A stretch of 64,000 nt of DNA from an uncultured Hungatella sp. (GCA_949879795.1 CATLBR010000005.1:62001-126000); one strand, 5' to 3'; numbered from the stretch's first letter, positions 8,639-17,573 are shown. The notes: generated by a model from the sequence alone, not told the origin. Numbers and translations are program-made.

Positions 8639-9800
8639 ACTGGCCTTAAAAAGTATCAGAAGCAATAAAATGCGGTCCTTTCTCACCATGCTGGGGATTA
8701 TCATCGGGGTTGCGTCGGTGATTATCCTGGTCAGTCTGGTGAATGCCTACATGTCCTACATGACCGAGAGCTTTGCCAGTCTGGGAACCAACCAGATCAA
8801 CGTGAACGTGGTCAATCTGTCCTCCAGGTCTGTGTCCGTGGAGGAAATGTATGAGTTCTATGAGGGACAGGAAGAATTGTTTGACAATATGTCCCCCATA
8901 GTCAATGTGAGCACGGTGGTAAAGCACGGCAGCGACTCCATGTCATCCACAAACGTCATGGGCGTCAGCGAGGAGTATCTTGACATCAAGGGCTATGACC
9001 TGGCTCAGGGGCGCAATATCCAGTACTCCGACATCATATCCCGGCAGAAGGTGTGTGTGGCAGGATACTATGTGGCCGCGGAGCTGTACGGAAGCCCGGA
9101 GAAGGCCGTGGATCAGACCGTGAAGATCGGCGGCTATGCGTTTCGTATCGTGGGGGTGGCCCAGCGCCAGGACCAGGATGACATGGATGACGGGGGGACC
9201 GATGATTTTATATGGATGCCTTACAGCTGTGGGGTAAAAATGTCCAGAAATGCCAACATCGGCAGCTATATATTCACCATCCGAAGTCTGGACGCCGCCT
9301 CCAAGGCTAAGGCATGCATCAGCGATTTTCTCCAGGAAATTTTCAAAAATGACGATCTGTACCATGTGACAGCTATGAGCGAGATGCTGGATTCCTTAAA
9401 TTCCATGATCGCCATGGTGTCCGCAGGGCTGGGAGGGATTGCCGGTATATCTCTTCTTGTGGCAGGCGTGGGAGTTATGAACATCATGCTGGTGTCGGTG
9501 ACGGAGCGCACCAGAGAGATAGGCATACGTAAGGCGCTGGGGGCGAGAAAAGGTGTGATTCTGCAGCAGTTTGTCATCGAGGCGGCGGTTCAGAGCGCCA
9601 TGGGAGGCATCATCGGCATCGTGCTGGGAAGCGCCGCCACCACGGCGGTGGGAGCGGCGGCCGGCCTGAATGCCACCCCCACCCCGTCGGCGGTGATCGT
9701 ATCTTTCTCCGTGTCCGTGGCTATCGGTTTGTTCTTCGGCTACGCCCCCGCCAGGAGGGCAGCGGCCCTGAACCCCATAGACGCGCTGAGAAGCGAGTAG
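8622..9800 (+). CDS. ABC exporter permease (MacB/FtsX-type)
   Basis: This 392-residue permease begins with the pattern FKLALKSIRSNKMRSFLTMLGIIIGVASVIILVSLV, the first membrane helix of MacB-type proteins. A large extracellular domain (~residues 45-265) and three more helices follow, around the text VTERTREIGIRKALGAR. That text is the coupling motif of the FtsX/MacB permease family, and the length is typical. The gene is last in the SLH-adaptor-ATPase-permease operon and is followed by a strong hairpin with T-run at 9878-9912. Confidence 0.92.
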   Translation: MLQSFKLALKSIRSNKMRSFLTMLGIIIGVASVIILVSLVNAYMSYMTESFASLGTNQINVNVVNLSSRSVSVEEMYEFYEGQEELFDNMSPIVNVSTVVKHGSDSMSSTNVMGVSEEYLDIKGYDLAQGRNIQYSDIISRQKVCVAGYYVAAELYGSPEKAVDQTVKIGGYAFRIVGVAQRQDQDDMDDGGTDDFIWMPYSCGVKMSRNANIGSYIFTIRSLDAASKAKACISDFLQEIFKNDDLYHVTAMSEMLDSLNSMIAMVSAGLGGIAGISLLVAGVGVMNIMLVSVTERTREIGIRKALGARKGVILQQFVIEAAVQSAMGGIIGIVLGSAATTAVGAAAGLNATPTPSAVIVSFSVSVAIGLFFGYAPARRAAALNPIDALRSE

Positions 9801-9842
9801 AGTCAGAAACCGGCCGGTGAGCGAATCGGAGCCTGTAAGGGG

Positions 9843-9872
9843 TTGACTTTTTCATGTATATAGTGGTAAATT
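9843..9872 (+). promoter_or_regulatory. Possible sigma-A promoter before the dipeptidase
   Basis: TTGACT and TAAATT are separated by 18 bases. Its expected start point falls at the base of the 9878-9912 hairpin, an unusual arrangement discussed as a finding. Confidence 0.4.
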
Positions 9873-9877
9873 AGTGA

Positions 9878-9912
9878 GGTGCCGCGGGGCAAGAAGGCCG
9901 CGGCGCCTTTTT
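9878..9912 (+). terminator. Rho-independent terminator
   Basis: A 10-bp GC-rich stem (GGTGCCGCGG with CCGCGGCGCC, one GU pair) is followed by five T. It most simply ends the MacAB-like operon. Confidence 0.85.
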
Positions 9913-9955
9913 GACCTTTTCAGGCATAAGATAAAAGAAAACGCGGAGGATACAC

Positions 9956-10948
9956 ATGAGAGTCGTTGATATGCACTGTGATACTATCTATGAGATATAT
10001 AAGGGACGAAAAAAGGGGGAGGACATGTGTCTGAGGCGCAGCAGCCTGCACCTGGATCTGGAGAAGATGAAGAGGGGAGACTACGGTCTCCAGAATTTCG
10101 CCATATACGTCCATCTGAAAAGGACACAAGATCCTTTCCGTCAGGCCGGGGAGATGATCGACACTTTTTACCAGGAGATGGAGGCCAACCAGGACTTGAT
10201 CTCCCCTGTCACCTCCTACAAAGAGATAGAAGCCAACTGGAACCAGAACCGGATGTCGGCCATGCTCACTATGGAGGAGGGAGGCGTCTGCCTGGGGGAT
10301 GTACGTCTGCTGCGTAATTTTTACAGGCTGGGCGTGCGGATGATGACCCTGACCTGGAATTTCCCCAATGAGCTGGGCTACCCAAACCGGACGGTGCTGG
10401 AAGGCCCCGAGAAAGGCTGCTATCCCGACACGGAACACGGTCTGACAGAGACGGGACTGGAATTTTTGGATGAGATGGAACGACTGGGCATGATCATCGA
10501 TATCTCTCACTTAAACGACGCAGGAATCCGCGATGTATTCCGTCATACTGCCAGGCCCCTGGTGGCCAGCCATTCCAACGCCCGCGCCCTGGCCAGCCAT
10601 CCCCGCAACCTGACCGACGAGATGATCCGCTGTCTGGGAGAACGAGGCGGTGTGGCAGGTATCAACTACTACGCCGATTTCCTTCATGACTGGAAACCGG
10701 GCGAGTCCAAGTCCAGCCGTCTCTCCCACATGGTGTCTCACATGAAGCACATGAAGCAGACAGGGGGGATCGGCTGCGTAGGCCTTGGCTCCGACTTCGA
10801 CGGCTTCGGCGGCGCCGTGGAACTGAGAGATGCCTCCTGCCTTCCTCTCCTGGAAGAGGAGATGAAAAGACAAGGTTTCCTTCCCTCCGAGATCGAGGCA
10901 GTCTTTCACGGAAATGTTTTGAGAGTTTACAAGGAAATCCTGTCCTGA
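9956..10948 (+). CDS. Membrane dipeptidase, peptidase family M19
   Basis: This 330-residue metal-dependent dipeptidase belongs to the renal dipeptidase family. The first metal motif HxD is His7-Cys-Asp9. The bridging glutamate lies in TMEEGGV (~residues 100-107), and the two later histidines are in ISHLND and SHSNAR. GLGSDFDGF holds the C-terminal conserved Asp. Bacterial members lack membrane anchors and cleave dipeptides, including some with D-residues at the C-terminus. There is no signal peptide, so it is probably cytoplasmic. The start has a GGAGG ribosome site. The gene stands alone between a hairpin and the promoter at 11022. Confidence 0.92.
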   Translation: MRVVDMHCDTIYEIYKGRKKGEDMCLRRSSLHLDLEKMKRGDYGLQNFAIYVHLKRTQDPFRQAGEMIDTFYQEMEANQDLISPVTSYKEIEANWNQNRMSAMLTMEEGGVCLGDVRLLRNFYRLGVRMMTLTWNFPNELGYPNRTVLEGPEKGCYPDTEHGLTETGLEFLDEMERLGMIIDISHLNDAGIRDVFRHTARPLVASHSNARALASHPRNLTDEMIRCLGERGGVAGINYYADFLHDWKPGESKSSRLSHMVSHMKHMKQTGGIGCVGLGSDFDGFGGAVELRDASCLPLLEEEMKRQGFLPSEIEAVFHGNVLRVYKEILS

Positions 10949-11021
10949 GGCTCTTCTCTGAGGCAGGACGGATCGGTTACTTTACTGCGTTGAATTATTG
11001 GGTATTTAAAGTTATATAAGA

Positions 11022-11050
11022 TTGACGTCAGGGAAATTTTGTAGTATGAT
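11022..11050 (+). promoter_or_regulatory. sigma-A promoter for TrpX-like ABC operon
   Basis: TTGACG and TATGAT are separated by 17 bases, 65 bases ahead of the binding-protein start codon. Confidence 0.78.
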
Positions 11051-11114
11051 AACACCTGAGTTCGAAAAATTAGAATTTGCGAACAGACTTTATAGAGAAG
11101 GGGAGAATTGCATT

Positions 11115-12137
11115 ATGAAAAAATCAAGAAAATTGGCATCGATGATGTTGGCGGGAGCCATGGCTCTCTCCATGGCAGGCTGCTCCGGTTCAGGCGGCGG
11201 GACCGCCACCACCGCGGCGGCCGATTCCGGTTCCGGAACGGCTTCGGAAGGGGCAGACGGAAAGACATACACCGTAGGTATCTGCCAGCTGGTACAGCAT
11301 GACGCTCTGGATGCTGCTACAAAGGGATTTATAGATGCCCTGAAAGAAGAATTGGGGGATGCGGTCACCTTTGACGAGCAGAATGCCCAGGGTGATTCCA
11401 ACACCTGTTCCACCATTGTCAACAGCTTTGTATCCGCTAACGTGGATCTGATTCTGGCCAACGCCACACCTGCTCTCCAGGCGGCTCAGGCGGGAACCAA
11501 CGAGATTCCGATTCTGGGAACCTCTGTCACCGAGTACGGCGTGGCCCTGGGGATCGACAACTTTGACGGAACCGTAGGCGGCAACATCTCCGGAACCTCC
11601 GATCTGGCACCTCTCGACGAGCAGGCGGCCGTGCTCCATGAGCTGTTCCCGGACGCCAAGAACGTGGGGCTTCTCTACTGCTCCGCGGAGGCCAACTCCC
11701 AGTATCAGGTGGACACCGTGAAGACTGCCCTGGAGGAGCTGGGATACACCTGCGAGTACTATTCTTTCTCTGACTCCAACGACCTTTCCACGGTTGTGAC
11801 CAAAGCGGCTGCGGCCAGCGATGTGATCTATGTGCCTACGGACAACACCGCGGCAGCGGCTGCGGAGATCATCGACAACGTGTGCCGTCCCGCCAAGGTT
11901 CCGGTGATCGCCGGCGAGGAAGGCATCTGCGCAGGCTGCGGCGTGGCGACTTTGTCCATCAGCTACTATGACCTTGGCGTCGGCACAGGAAAGATGGCCG
12001 CCAAGATCCTGAAAGGTGAGGCTGACATTTCTCAGATGCCCATCGAGTACGCGCCTCAGTTCACCAAGAAGTACAATAAGCCCATCTGTGATGATCTGGG
12101 TATTGAGATCCCCGATGACTATGTGGCTATCGAGTAA
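11115..12137 (+). CDS. ABC transporter substrate-binding lipoprotein (TrpX/DUF534 family)
   Basis: This 340-residue lipoprotein has signal peptide MKKSRKLASMMLAGAMALSM and lipobox MAGC, with lipidated Cys23. A low-complexity Gly/Thr/Ala/Ser linker follows, then a two-lobed binding domain starting YTVGICQLVQHDALDAATKGF. That opening is typical of the DUF534/TrpX family of periplasmic-fold binding proteins. Streptococcal members are linked to aromatic amino acid uptake; other ligands are possible. The ATG at 11115 is preferred over an upstream frame extension because it begins a proper signal peptide after GGGGAG. The permease and ATPase follow in the same transcript. Confidence 0.9.
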   Translation: MKKSRKLASMMLAGAMALSMAGCSGSGGGTATTAAADSGSGTASEGADGKTYTVGICQLVQHDALDAATKGFIDALKEELGDAVTFDEQNAQGDSNTCSTIVNSFVSANVDLILANATPALQAAQAGTNEIPILGTSVTEYGVALGIDNFDGTVGGNISGTSDLAPLDEQAAVLHELFPDAKNVGLLYCSAEANSQYQVDTVKTALEELGYTCEYYSFSDSNDLSTVVTKAAAASDVIYVPTDNTAAAAAEIIDNVCRPAKVPVIAGEEGICAGCGVATLSISYYDLGVGTGKMAAKILKGEADISQMPIEYAPQFTKKYNKPICDDLGIEIPDDYVAIE

Positions 12138-12160
12138 TGTAAGCAGAAGCAGATAAGAGG

Positions 12161-12206
12161 GGAGACGGCGGGGCAGGGCCGGTGAGACCGGGCAGGTCCC
12201 GTCTTC
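12161..12206 (+). other. Hairpin between binding protein and permease
   Basis: GGAGACGG at 12161-12168 can pair with CCGTCTTC at 12199-12206, with further GC pairing inside. There is no T-run, so it is not a full terminator. Such structures often protect the mRNA of the binding protein and lower expression of the membrane genes; that role is inferred. Confidence 0.5.
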
Positions 12207-12267
12207 TCCGCAGTTTGACAAAGGGTATGTCCCCCGATGGACCACCAGGACAGCTAGGAGATGGATT

Positions 12268-13188
12268 ATGAATATTATGGTTTTAATTAACGCGCTGCCG
12301 GGCGCGGCGGCCCAGGGCCTGATCTGGGGGATCATGGCCATAGGCGTGTATATTACCTACCGCATTCTGGATGTGGCGGATCTGACCGTGGACGGTTCCA
12401 TGTGTACCGGCGGCGCGGTTTTTATCATGATGATGTTAAATGGAAGAAGTGTGTGGCTTTCCATGGCGGCGGCCTTCGCAACCGGTATGATTTCCGGCCT
12501 TGTCACCGGACTTTTTCACACATTTATGGGAATTCCTGCTATATTGTCCGGCATTCTGACCCAGCTTGGTCTGTGGTCTGTGAATTTGAAAATAATGGGA
12601 AAGGCGAACCAGGCCATCAATGTGGACAAATATGATCTGCTGGTGTCTCTGCGGTTTATCAAAAACGTGCCTTTCTATAAAAATACAATTTTGCTTGTGT
12701 GCCTGATCACCGTGGTGCTGATTGTGGTTTTGTACTGGTTTTTCGGGACAGAGCTGGGATGTTCTCTTCGGGCCACAGGCTGCAACGACAAGATGGCCAG
12801 AGCCCAGGGGATCAACACGGATCTGGGGCGAGTCCTGGGACTTATGATCTCCAATGGTCTGGTAGCCCTGTCCGGATCCCTGCTCACCCAGTATCAGGGC
12901 TTTGCCGATATCAATATGGGAAGGGGAGCCATCGTCATCGGCCTGGCGGCAGTGATTATCGGCGAGGCGGTTTTCGGGAAGGTATTCCGCAATTTCGGTT
13001 TTAAACTTCTGGCAGTTTCCCTGGGCTCCATCATCTACTATCTGGTTCTGCAGGTGGTGATCTGGATGGGTATCGACACGGACCTGCTGAAACTTTTGTC
13101 TGCCCTTGTGGTGGCTGTGTTCCTGGCCATCCCCGTATGGCAGGAGCGGTATTTTTCAAAGCCGGTAAAGAGAGGGGGGAATTCCTGA
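12268..13188 (+). CDS. ABC transporter permease (TrpY-like, BPD_transp_2)
   Basis: This 306-residue hydrophobic protein has about eight or nine membrane segments. Family text includes RILDVADLTVDGSMCTGGAV near residues 33-52 and GCNDKMARAQGIN near residue 172, both characteristic of permeases that pair with DUF534-type binding proteins. It forms the channel of the importer with the preceding lipoprotein and the following ATPase. Its stop codon overlaps the ATPase start by one base (TGATG), showing translational coupling. The ATG at 12268 follows the ribosome site TAGGAG. Confidence 0.92.
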   Translation: MNIMVLINALPGAAAQGLIWGIMAIGVYITYRILDVADLTVDGSMCTGGAVFIMMMLNGRSVWLSMAAAFATGMISGLVTGLFHTFMGIPAILSGILTQLGLWSVNLKIMGKANQAINVDKYDLLVSLRFIKNVPFYKNTILLVCLITVVLIVVLYWFFGTELGCSLRATGCNDKMARAQGINTDLGRVLGLMISNGLVALSGSLLTQYQGFADINMGRGAIVIGLAAVIIGEAVFGKVFRNFGFKLLAVSLGSIIYYLVLQVVIWMGIDTDLLKLLSALVVAVFLAIPVWQERYFSKPVKRGGNS

Positions 13189-13985
13189 TGCTGGAGATCA
13201 AACATATTTCTAAAACATTTAATCCGGGAACGGTCAACGAGAAGCAGGCGCTCAGGGGTTTGAGCCTTGCTCTGAAAGACGGGGACTTTGTGACGGTCAT
13301 CGGCGGAAACGGCGCCGGAAAGTCCACCCTGCTCAACGCCATCGCGGGAACCTGGAAGGTGGATGAAGGGCAGATCCTCATAGACGGGGTGGATGTGACC
13401 AAGTACCCGGAGCACAAGAGAGCCGCGTTTCTGGGCAGGGTGTTCCAGGATCCCATGAACGGAACGGCGGCCACCATGGGTATTGAGGAAAATCTGGCTC
13501 TCGCCCTGCGCAGAGGAGACAGGCGCACCCTGAAAAAAGGGATTGTGGCAGGGGAGCGGAAGCTCTACAGGGATATGCTGGCCAGGCTGGGACTGGGGCT
13601 GGAGAATCGTCTCACCAGCAAGGTGGGGCTGCTCTCGGGAGGACAGAGACAGGCCCTCACCCTTCTCATGGCTACCTTGAAGAAGCCCAAACTGCTGCTT
13701 TTAGACGAGCACACGGCGGCTCTGGATCCCAAGACGGCTGCAAAGGTGCTGGAGACCACGGAGACCATCGTGAACCAGGATCACCTGACCACGCTGATGA
13801 TCACCCACAACATGAGAGACGCCATCCACATCGGCAACCGTCTGATCATGATGAACAACGGGGAGATTATCTATGACGTGTCGGGGGACGAGAAGAAAGG
13901 TCTGACCGTGGAGGATCTGCTTAAAAAGTTTGCCGAGGCCAGCGGCGAGGAGTTTGCCAACGACAGGATGATGCTTGCCAGATAG
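13188..13985 (+). CDS. ABC transporter ATPase (TrpZ-like)
   Basis: This 265-residue ATPase has Walker A GGNGAGKST (near residue 42), signature LLSGGQRQA (near 151) and Walker B LLLLDEHTAALDP. The unusual HTAALDP after the Walker B glutamate is common in the DUF534-linked ATPases. The start at 13188 overlaps the permease stop and has AGAGGGGGGAAT upstream; a longer frame from 13137 would run inside the permease gene and is rejected. It energises import by the lipoprotein/permease pair. A TetR-family gene follows 72 bases later. Confidence 0.92.
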   Translation: MLEIKHISKTFNPGTVNEKQALRGLSLALKDGDFVTVIGGNGAGKSTLLNAIAGTWKVDEGQILIDGVDVTKYPEHKRAAFLGRVFQDPMNGTAATMGIEENLALALRRGDRRTLKKGIVAGERKLYRDMLARLGLGLENRLTSKVGLLSGGQRQALTLLMATLKKPKLLLLDEHTAALDPKTAAKVLETTETIVNQDHLTTLMITHNMRDAIHIGNRLIMMNNGEIIYDVSGDEKKGLTVEDLLKKFAEASGEEFANDRMMLAR

Positions 13986-14057
13986 AGAAGGCCATACAGC
14001 CGGCCGGGGAGACCTGCAGCTGCACAAGAGGGCCGGCAGCAGCGAGAAGGATTGGTT

Positions 14058-14669
14058 ATGGGGGATATAAAAAGAGATCTGGAGTCGGAACTGATCAGGG
14101 AGGCCGTGAGCCAGCTCCAGAAAAACGGCATGGAAGGATTTTCCGCCAGGGCGGTGGCAGAGGCATGTGGTGTGTCCTGTGCCGCGCCCTTTAAGCATTT
14201 TGACGGGAGGAGAGGGCTGTTTCTGGCCATATCAGAGTATCTGGACAGGATGCTCTTGAAAGCCATGGAGGAGATCGAGGCCAGGCGGGGATCGGACCAC
14301 AAAAATGCCCATCTGGACATGAATGTGGCCTACATCAACTTTTTGTGCCTTAACCCTTTTCTCATCAATGAATCTTTCTGGAAGACCATCGACGAGAAAC
14401 AGTCGGGCATCAGAAAATGGAAGAGCTTCCGGAAGATGACGGGACAGTTTCTCCTCTACTGCCAGGAGAATCAGATCCCGGAAGGAATATATAAAAGCTA
14501 CTATTTTAATTTTCAGACCCTAGCCTACGGGGCTGCTTTCGTCACGGTCAACAATCTGTTTTTGGAGGGTATCGACCTGGCTACGGGTATCGAGGATCTG
14601 CAGAACCGCATCTACAGGAATCTGGAGCAGAATATGGGCCTGAACAGCCGCAGAGAACAGGAACCGTGA
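14058..14669 (+). CDS. TetR/AcrR-family transcriptional regulator
   Basis: This 203-residue protein has an N-terminal helix-turn-helix (residues ~15-60: FSARAVAEACGVSCAAPFKHFDGRRGLFLAI) and an all-helical ligand domain. The cysteine-rich turn GVSCAAPFKHF replaces the common GVS.GTLYYHF pattern but keeps the fold signature. ATG at 14058 is chosen because AGAAGG lies 7 bases upstream; a TTG two codons earlier is the alternative. The gene sits between the TrpXYZ-like importer and a flavin reductase whose promoter carries a perfect 17-bp palindrome. That palindrome is a natural candidate for its operator, by inference. Confidence 0.88.
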   Translation: MGDIKRDLESELIREAVSQLQKNGMEGFSARAVAEACGVSCAAPFKHFDGRRGLFLAISEYLDRMLLKAMEEIEARRGSDHKNAHLDMNVAYINFLCLNPFLINESFWKTIDEKQSGIRKWKSFRKMTGQFLLYCQENQIPEGIYKSYYFNFQTLAYGAAFVTVNNLFLEGIDLATGIEDLQNRIYRNLEQNMGLNSRREQEP

Positions 14670-14687
14670 AAAGACGGTTCTGTTTTT
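14657..14687 (+). terminator. Terminator overlapping the TetR stop codon
   Basis: ACAG-G-AACCGT pairs with ACGGTTCTGT (one bulged G), with a GAAAAG loop and five T after the stem. The TGA stop of the TetR gene lies at the loop boundary, so coding and termination signals overlap. Confidence 0.8.
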
Positions 14688-14699
14688 ATGAAAAAATGC

Positions 14700-14728
14700 T
14701 TGCATAAAATGTGGATGAGTGATAAAAT
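14700..14728 (+). promoter_or_regulatory. sigma-A promoter for flavin reductase
   Basis: TTGCAT and TAAAAT are separated by 17 bases. It starts 13 bases after the upstream terminator. Confidence 0.75.
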
Positions 14729-14736
14729 TTTGGCAA

Positions 14737-14753
14737 GGTTAACAGTGTTAACC
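14737..14753 (+). promoter_or_regulatory. Perfect inverted-repeat operator GGTTAAC-AGT-GTTAACC
   Basis: A 7-3-7 perfect palindrome begins 9 bases after the -10 box, over the expected transcription start. A repressor bound here would block transcription of the flavin reductase. Size and symmetry fit a TetR-type dimer, and a TetR gene is immediately upstream. Confidence 0.7.
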
Positions 14754-14787
14754 GCGTTTCTAAATAATAAAAAGGGAGAGATGAAAC

Positions 14788-17403
14788 ATGAGAAAGAGAC
14801 GTTTGGCTGCCCTTACCATGACAGCCGCCCTGACAGCTTCCATGACAGCCTGCCAGAGCCAGCCTGCGGCCACGGACACCACCGCTGCGCCGGAGAGCAC
14901 CACGGCAGCCGAGACCACCACAGCAGCCGAGACTACCACAGCGGCGCCGGCGGCGGAGGCGCTTTACACAGCAGGTACCTACTCTGCTTCCGAGCAGGGC
15001 TTCGGGGGACCGGTTACGGTGACCGTCACGGTCAGTGACAGCGAGATCACGGAGGTTGAGGTCGAGGGGGCCGATGAGACGCCTGCCATAGGAGGGGCTG
15101 CCCTGGACACCTTAAAGCAGGCCATCCTGGACGCCCAGTCCGAGGAGATCGACGGGGTGGCAGGAGCCACCATCACCTCCGAGGCGGTTAAGAAAGCCGC
15201 CGCCAATGCCATCGGACAGGCAAAGGGCGAAACTTCGGCGGATGCCGATCTGGCATTTACCGCAGGCACCTACACCGGAACCGGCGAGGGTTACAACGGA
15301 CCGGTTGAAGTCAGCGTGACTTTCGACGACAAGGCTGTCACAGCCATTGAAGTCACTTCCAGCGTGGAGACCGAGCATGTAGGCGATATCGCATTTGATA
15401 TTTTGATTCCCCAGATGATCGAGGCAAACGGAACGGGTGTGGACGGTGTCTCCGGAGCGACCTTCTCCAGCCGTGCACTGAAGGCTGCCGTGAACGCCGC
15501 TGCCGAGGAGGCAGGCGTGACCAACGCTTCCCAGTTTGCAGCCAACACGGTTGAAGTGAAGGCACAGGATCCCATCGAGGACACATGGGATGTGGTCATC
15601 GTGGGAGCAGGAGGAGCCGGCATCAGCGCTGCCGCTCAGGCTTCACAGGACGGCAACACTGTTCTGGTGATCGAGAAGAACGCCGAGGTGGGCGGCAACA
15701 CCCTTGTATCCGGCGGTCAGTATCAGAGCGTGATGCCTTATCTGGTATGGGATGAGAGTGATCCCGACGCCACCACAGGCGTAGGCTTTGACGGCAATAC
15801 ATACAACAAAGTGAAATCTGTCAACGGCTGTATCAACGAGCTGAAGATGATCTATGAGTGGTCGGAAGATGAATTCGACGCAGACTACTACAAGGATCAC
15901 GAGTATGTGGCCGGCGACGCCGCAGAGCTTTCCAAACACGGCGTGCACGCAGACTACCTGCCCACGCTTCAGGCTCTGAAGAAAGAGATCAAGGCGTACC
16001 TTGACTGGGCTCAGCCCCAGCTTGACGCAGGTGTTTCCGAGTCCGAGCTGACCTTGTTCTCCACCGTGAACCTGCACATTTTCCAGACCTACTACGGCGG
16101 ACTGCGCCAGAGCGCTGACGGATCGGAGTGGATCTACGGAAACGTTGACCTGGTAAAACAGTTTATCGAGGACGGCCAGGAGATCAAGCCGTGGCTTGAG
16201 GATCTGGGAGCCACCTTTGTGGAAGACACACAGCCTACCCTTATCGGAGCTCTGTGGTACAGAGAGAACGAGTTCATCGGCGCCAATGTTGACGCGGACG
16301 GCGACGGCACTCCGGAAGAGTACAAGGGCCGCTGGGGAACTTATTTCATGGCTCCCATGACCGAGTTCCTGCAGAGCAACGAGAAGAATCAGATCATGAC
16401 CAGAACCACTGCCGAGGAGCTGATCGTGGAAGACGGACGCGTGGTGGGCGTGAAGGCTACCATGTACGACGGGACAGAAGTGACCGCAAAGGCGGCAAAG
16501 GGTGTGATTCTGGCTACCGGCGGTTACGCGGCAAACATCGAGAAGGTTGTTGAGACCAACAACTACTGGTCTCCGGAGTATGTCTCCACTGCCACCAAGA
16601 CCACCAACCGCAGCTCTCTTACCGGCAGCGGCATCGAGATGGCTCAGGAAGCAGGCGCGGCAGTCACCGGCGAGGGCTGGACTCAGATGATGCCGATCAG
16701 CTGGGTTGACAACGGAAACCTGGCGTTCGGCGGCGGAAACTACGCGGTATACATCAACCCCACCACCGGCAAGAGATTCGTGGACGAGGGATCCGAGCGC
16801 GACGTTCTCTCCCTGGGAGAGTTTAAGAACGGCATCGAGGTCAACGGAACCAAGGGCGTGTTCATGGAGATCTACAACGCTTCCGAGATGATTCCAGGCC
16901 CCATCCAGCTTGCTCCTGAAGGGGACTTTGAGGGAAGATACTACAGAAGAAGCGCCAACGCAGACGAGCTGAACGCTCTGTTTGACGAGATCGGCGTGGA
17001 GGCAGACGCCGAGACGGTTCTTGAGACCATCGAGAAGTACGACATGGCAGTTATGGGACAGGGCGAGTTTGAGGACGTAGGCAAGGCCATCGCTTCCAGA
17101 ACCATCGGCGATGTGGAGAAGAACGCTGACGGAAGCTACAACGTAGATTCCTACAAGCTGGAGGGCACGGCCCTCACCATCCGCCTCATGGCTCCGTCCA
17201 CTCACCACACCATGGGCGGCGTGGTTGTAGATACCGACCGCCACGTGCTTGACGAGGACGGCAATGTCATCGCGGGACTGTACGCCGCAGGCGAGGTTAC
17301 CGGCGGAATCCACGGCGGAAACAGACTGGGCGGCAACGCCATCACCGAGATCATCGTCTCCGGACGTACCGCGGCGAAGGCTGTCACTGCTGACAATCAG
17401 TAA
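14788..17403 (+). CDS. Secreted flavin-dependent reductase lipoprotein (fumarate/urocanate reductase-like, two FMN-binding domains)
   Basis: This 871-residue protein has signal peptide and lipobox MTAC with lipidated Cys22, then a Thr/Ala-rich linker (~residues 25-52). Two FMN-binding domains follow (~53-143 and ~152-245). Each holds a flavinylation motif: DGVAGATITS with Thr128 and DGVSGATFSS with Thr225. In this family ApbE attaches FMN to that Thr. The FAD-binding reductase domain begins near residue 268 (VVIVGAGGAGISAAAQ). HHTMGGVVVD and GGNRLGGNAI near the end carry the His and Arg used for substrate in fumarate reductases. It probably passes electrons from the membrane to an extracellular organic acceptor; the substrate cannot be told. 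It is monocistronic. Confidence 0.9.
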   Translation: MRKRRLAALTMTAALTASMTACQSQPAATDTTAAPESTTAAETTTAAETTTAAPAAEALYTAGTYSASEQGFGGPVTVTVTVSDSEITEVEVEGADETPAIGGAALDTLKQAILDAQSEEIDGVAGATITSEAVKKAAANAIGQAKGETSADADLAFTAGTYTGTGEGYNGPVEVSVTFDDKAVTAIEVTSSVETEHVGDIAFDILIPQMIEANGTGVDGVSGATFSSRALKAAVNAAAEEAGVTNASQFAANTVEVKAQDPIEDTWDVVIVGAGGAGISAAAQASQDGNTVLVIEKNAEVGGNTLVSGGQYQSVMPYLVWDESDPDATTGVGFDGNTYNKVKSVNGCINELKMIYEWSEDEFDADYYKDHEYVAGDAAELSKHGVHADYLPTLQALKKEIKAYLDWAQPQLDAGVSESELTLFSTVNLHIFQTYYGGLRQSADGSEWIYGNVDLVKQFIEDGQEIKPWLEDLGATFVEDTQPTLIGALWYRENEFIGANVDADGDGTPEEYKGRWGTYFMAPMTEFLQSNEKNQIMTRTTAEELIVEDGRVVGVKATMYDGTEVTAKAAKGVILATGGYAANIEKVVETNNYWSPEYVSTATKTTNRSSLTGSGIEMAQEAGAAVTGEGWTQMMPISWVDNGNLAFGGGNYAVYINPTTGKRFVDEGSERDVLSLGEFKNGIEVNGTKGVFMEIYNASEMIPGPIQLAPEGDFEGRYYRRSANADELNALFDEIGVEADAETVLETIEKYDMAVMGQGEFEDVGKAIASRTIGDVEKNADGSYNVDSYKLEGTALTIRLMAPSTHHTMGGVVVDTDRHVLDEDGNVIAGLYAAGEVTGGIHGGNRLGGNAITEIIVSGRTAAKAVTADNQ

Positions 17404-17497
17404 GATATACCTGCCGGGGCATGCCCGGCGGAGAGACGGGATGCCTGGCAGAGATAAGTGTCGGATCTGGATCCGGCCAAGTCTATAGGCTATTGAG

Positions 17498-17533
17498 AGA
17501 GAGCGGTAGCGCATATGGCTGTCGCTCTCTTTT
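17498..17533 (+). terminator. Rho-independent terminator
   Basis: A 13-bp stem (17498-17510 with 17518-17530, including GU pairs) has a 7-base loop and ends in T residues. It lies about 95 bases after the flavin reductase stop. Confidence 0.85.
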
Positions 17534-17544
17534 GCTATATTTCA

Positions 17545-17573
17545 TTGACACGGCTCGCTGAATGGGGTAAAAT
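17545..17573 (+). promoter_or_regulatory. sigma-A promoter for the IclR gene
   Basis: A perfect TTGACA and TAAAAT are separated by 17 bases. The three-half-site operator at 17585 starts 12 bases after the -10 box. Confidence 0.8.

Noticed and set aside
15643-17514. A 623-codon minus-strand frame under the flavin reductase, and similar long frames at 43487-44929 and 49769-51028
   Set aside because: These mirror GC-rich coding sequence on the + strand. No promoter, ribosome site or recognisable domain supports them.
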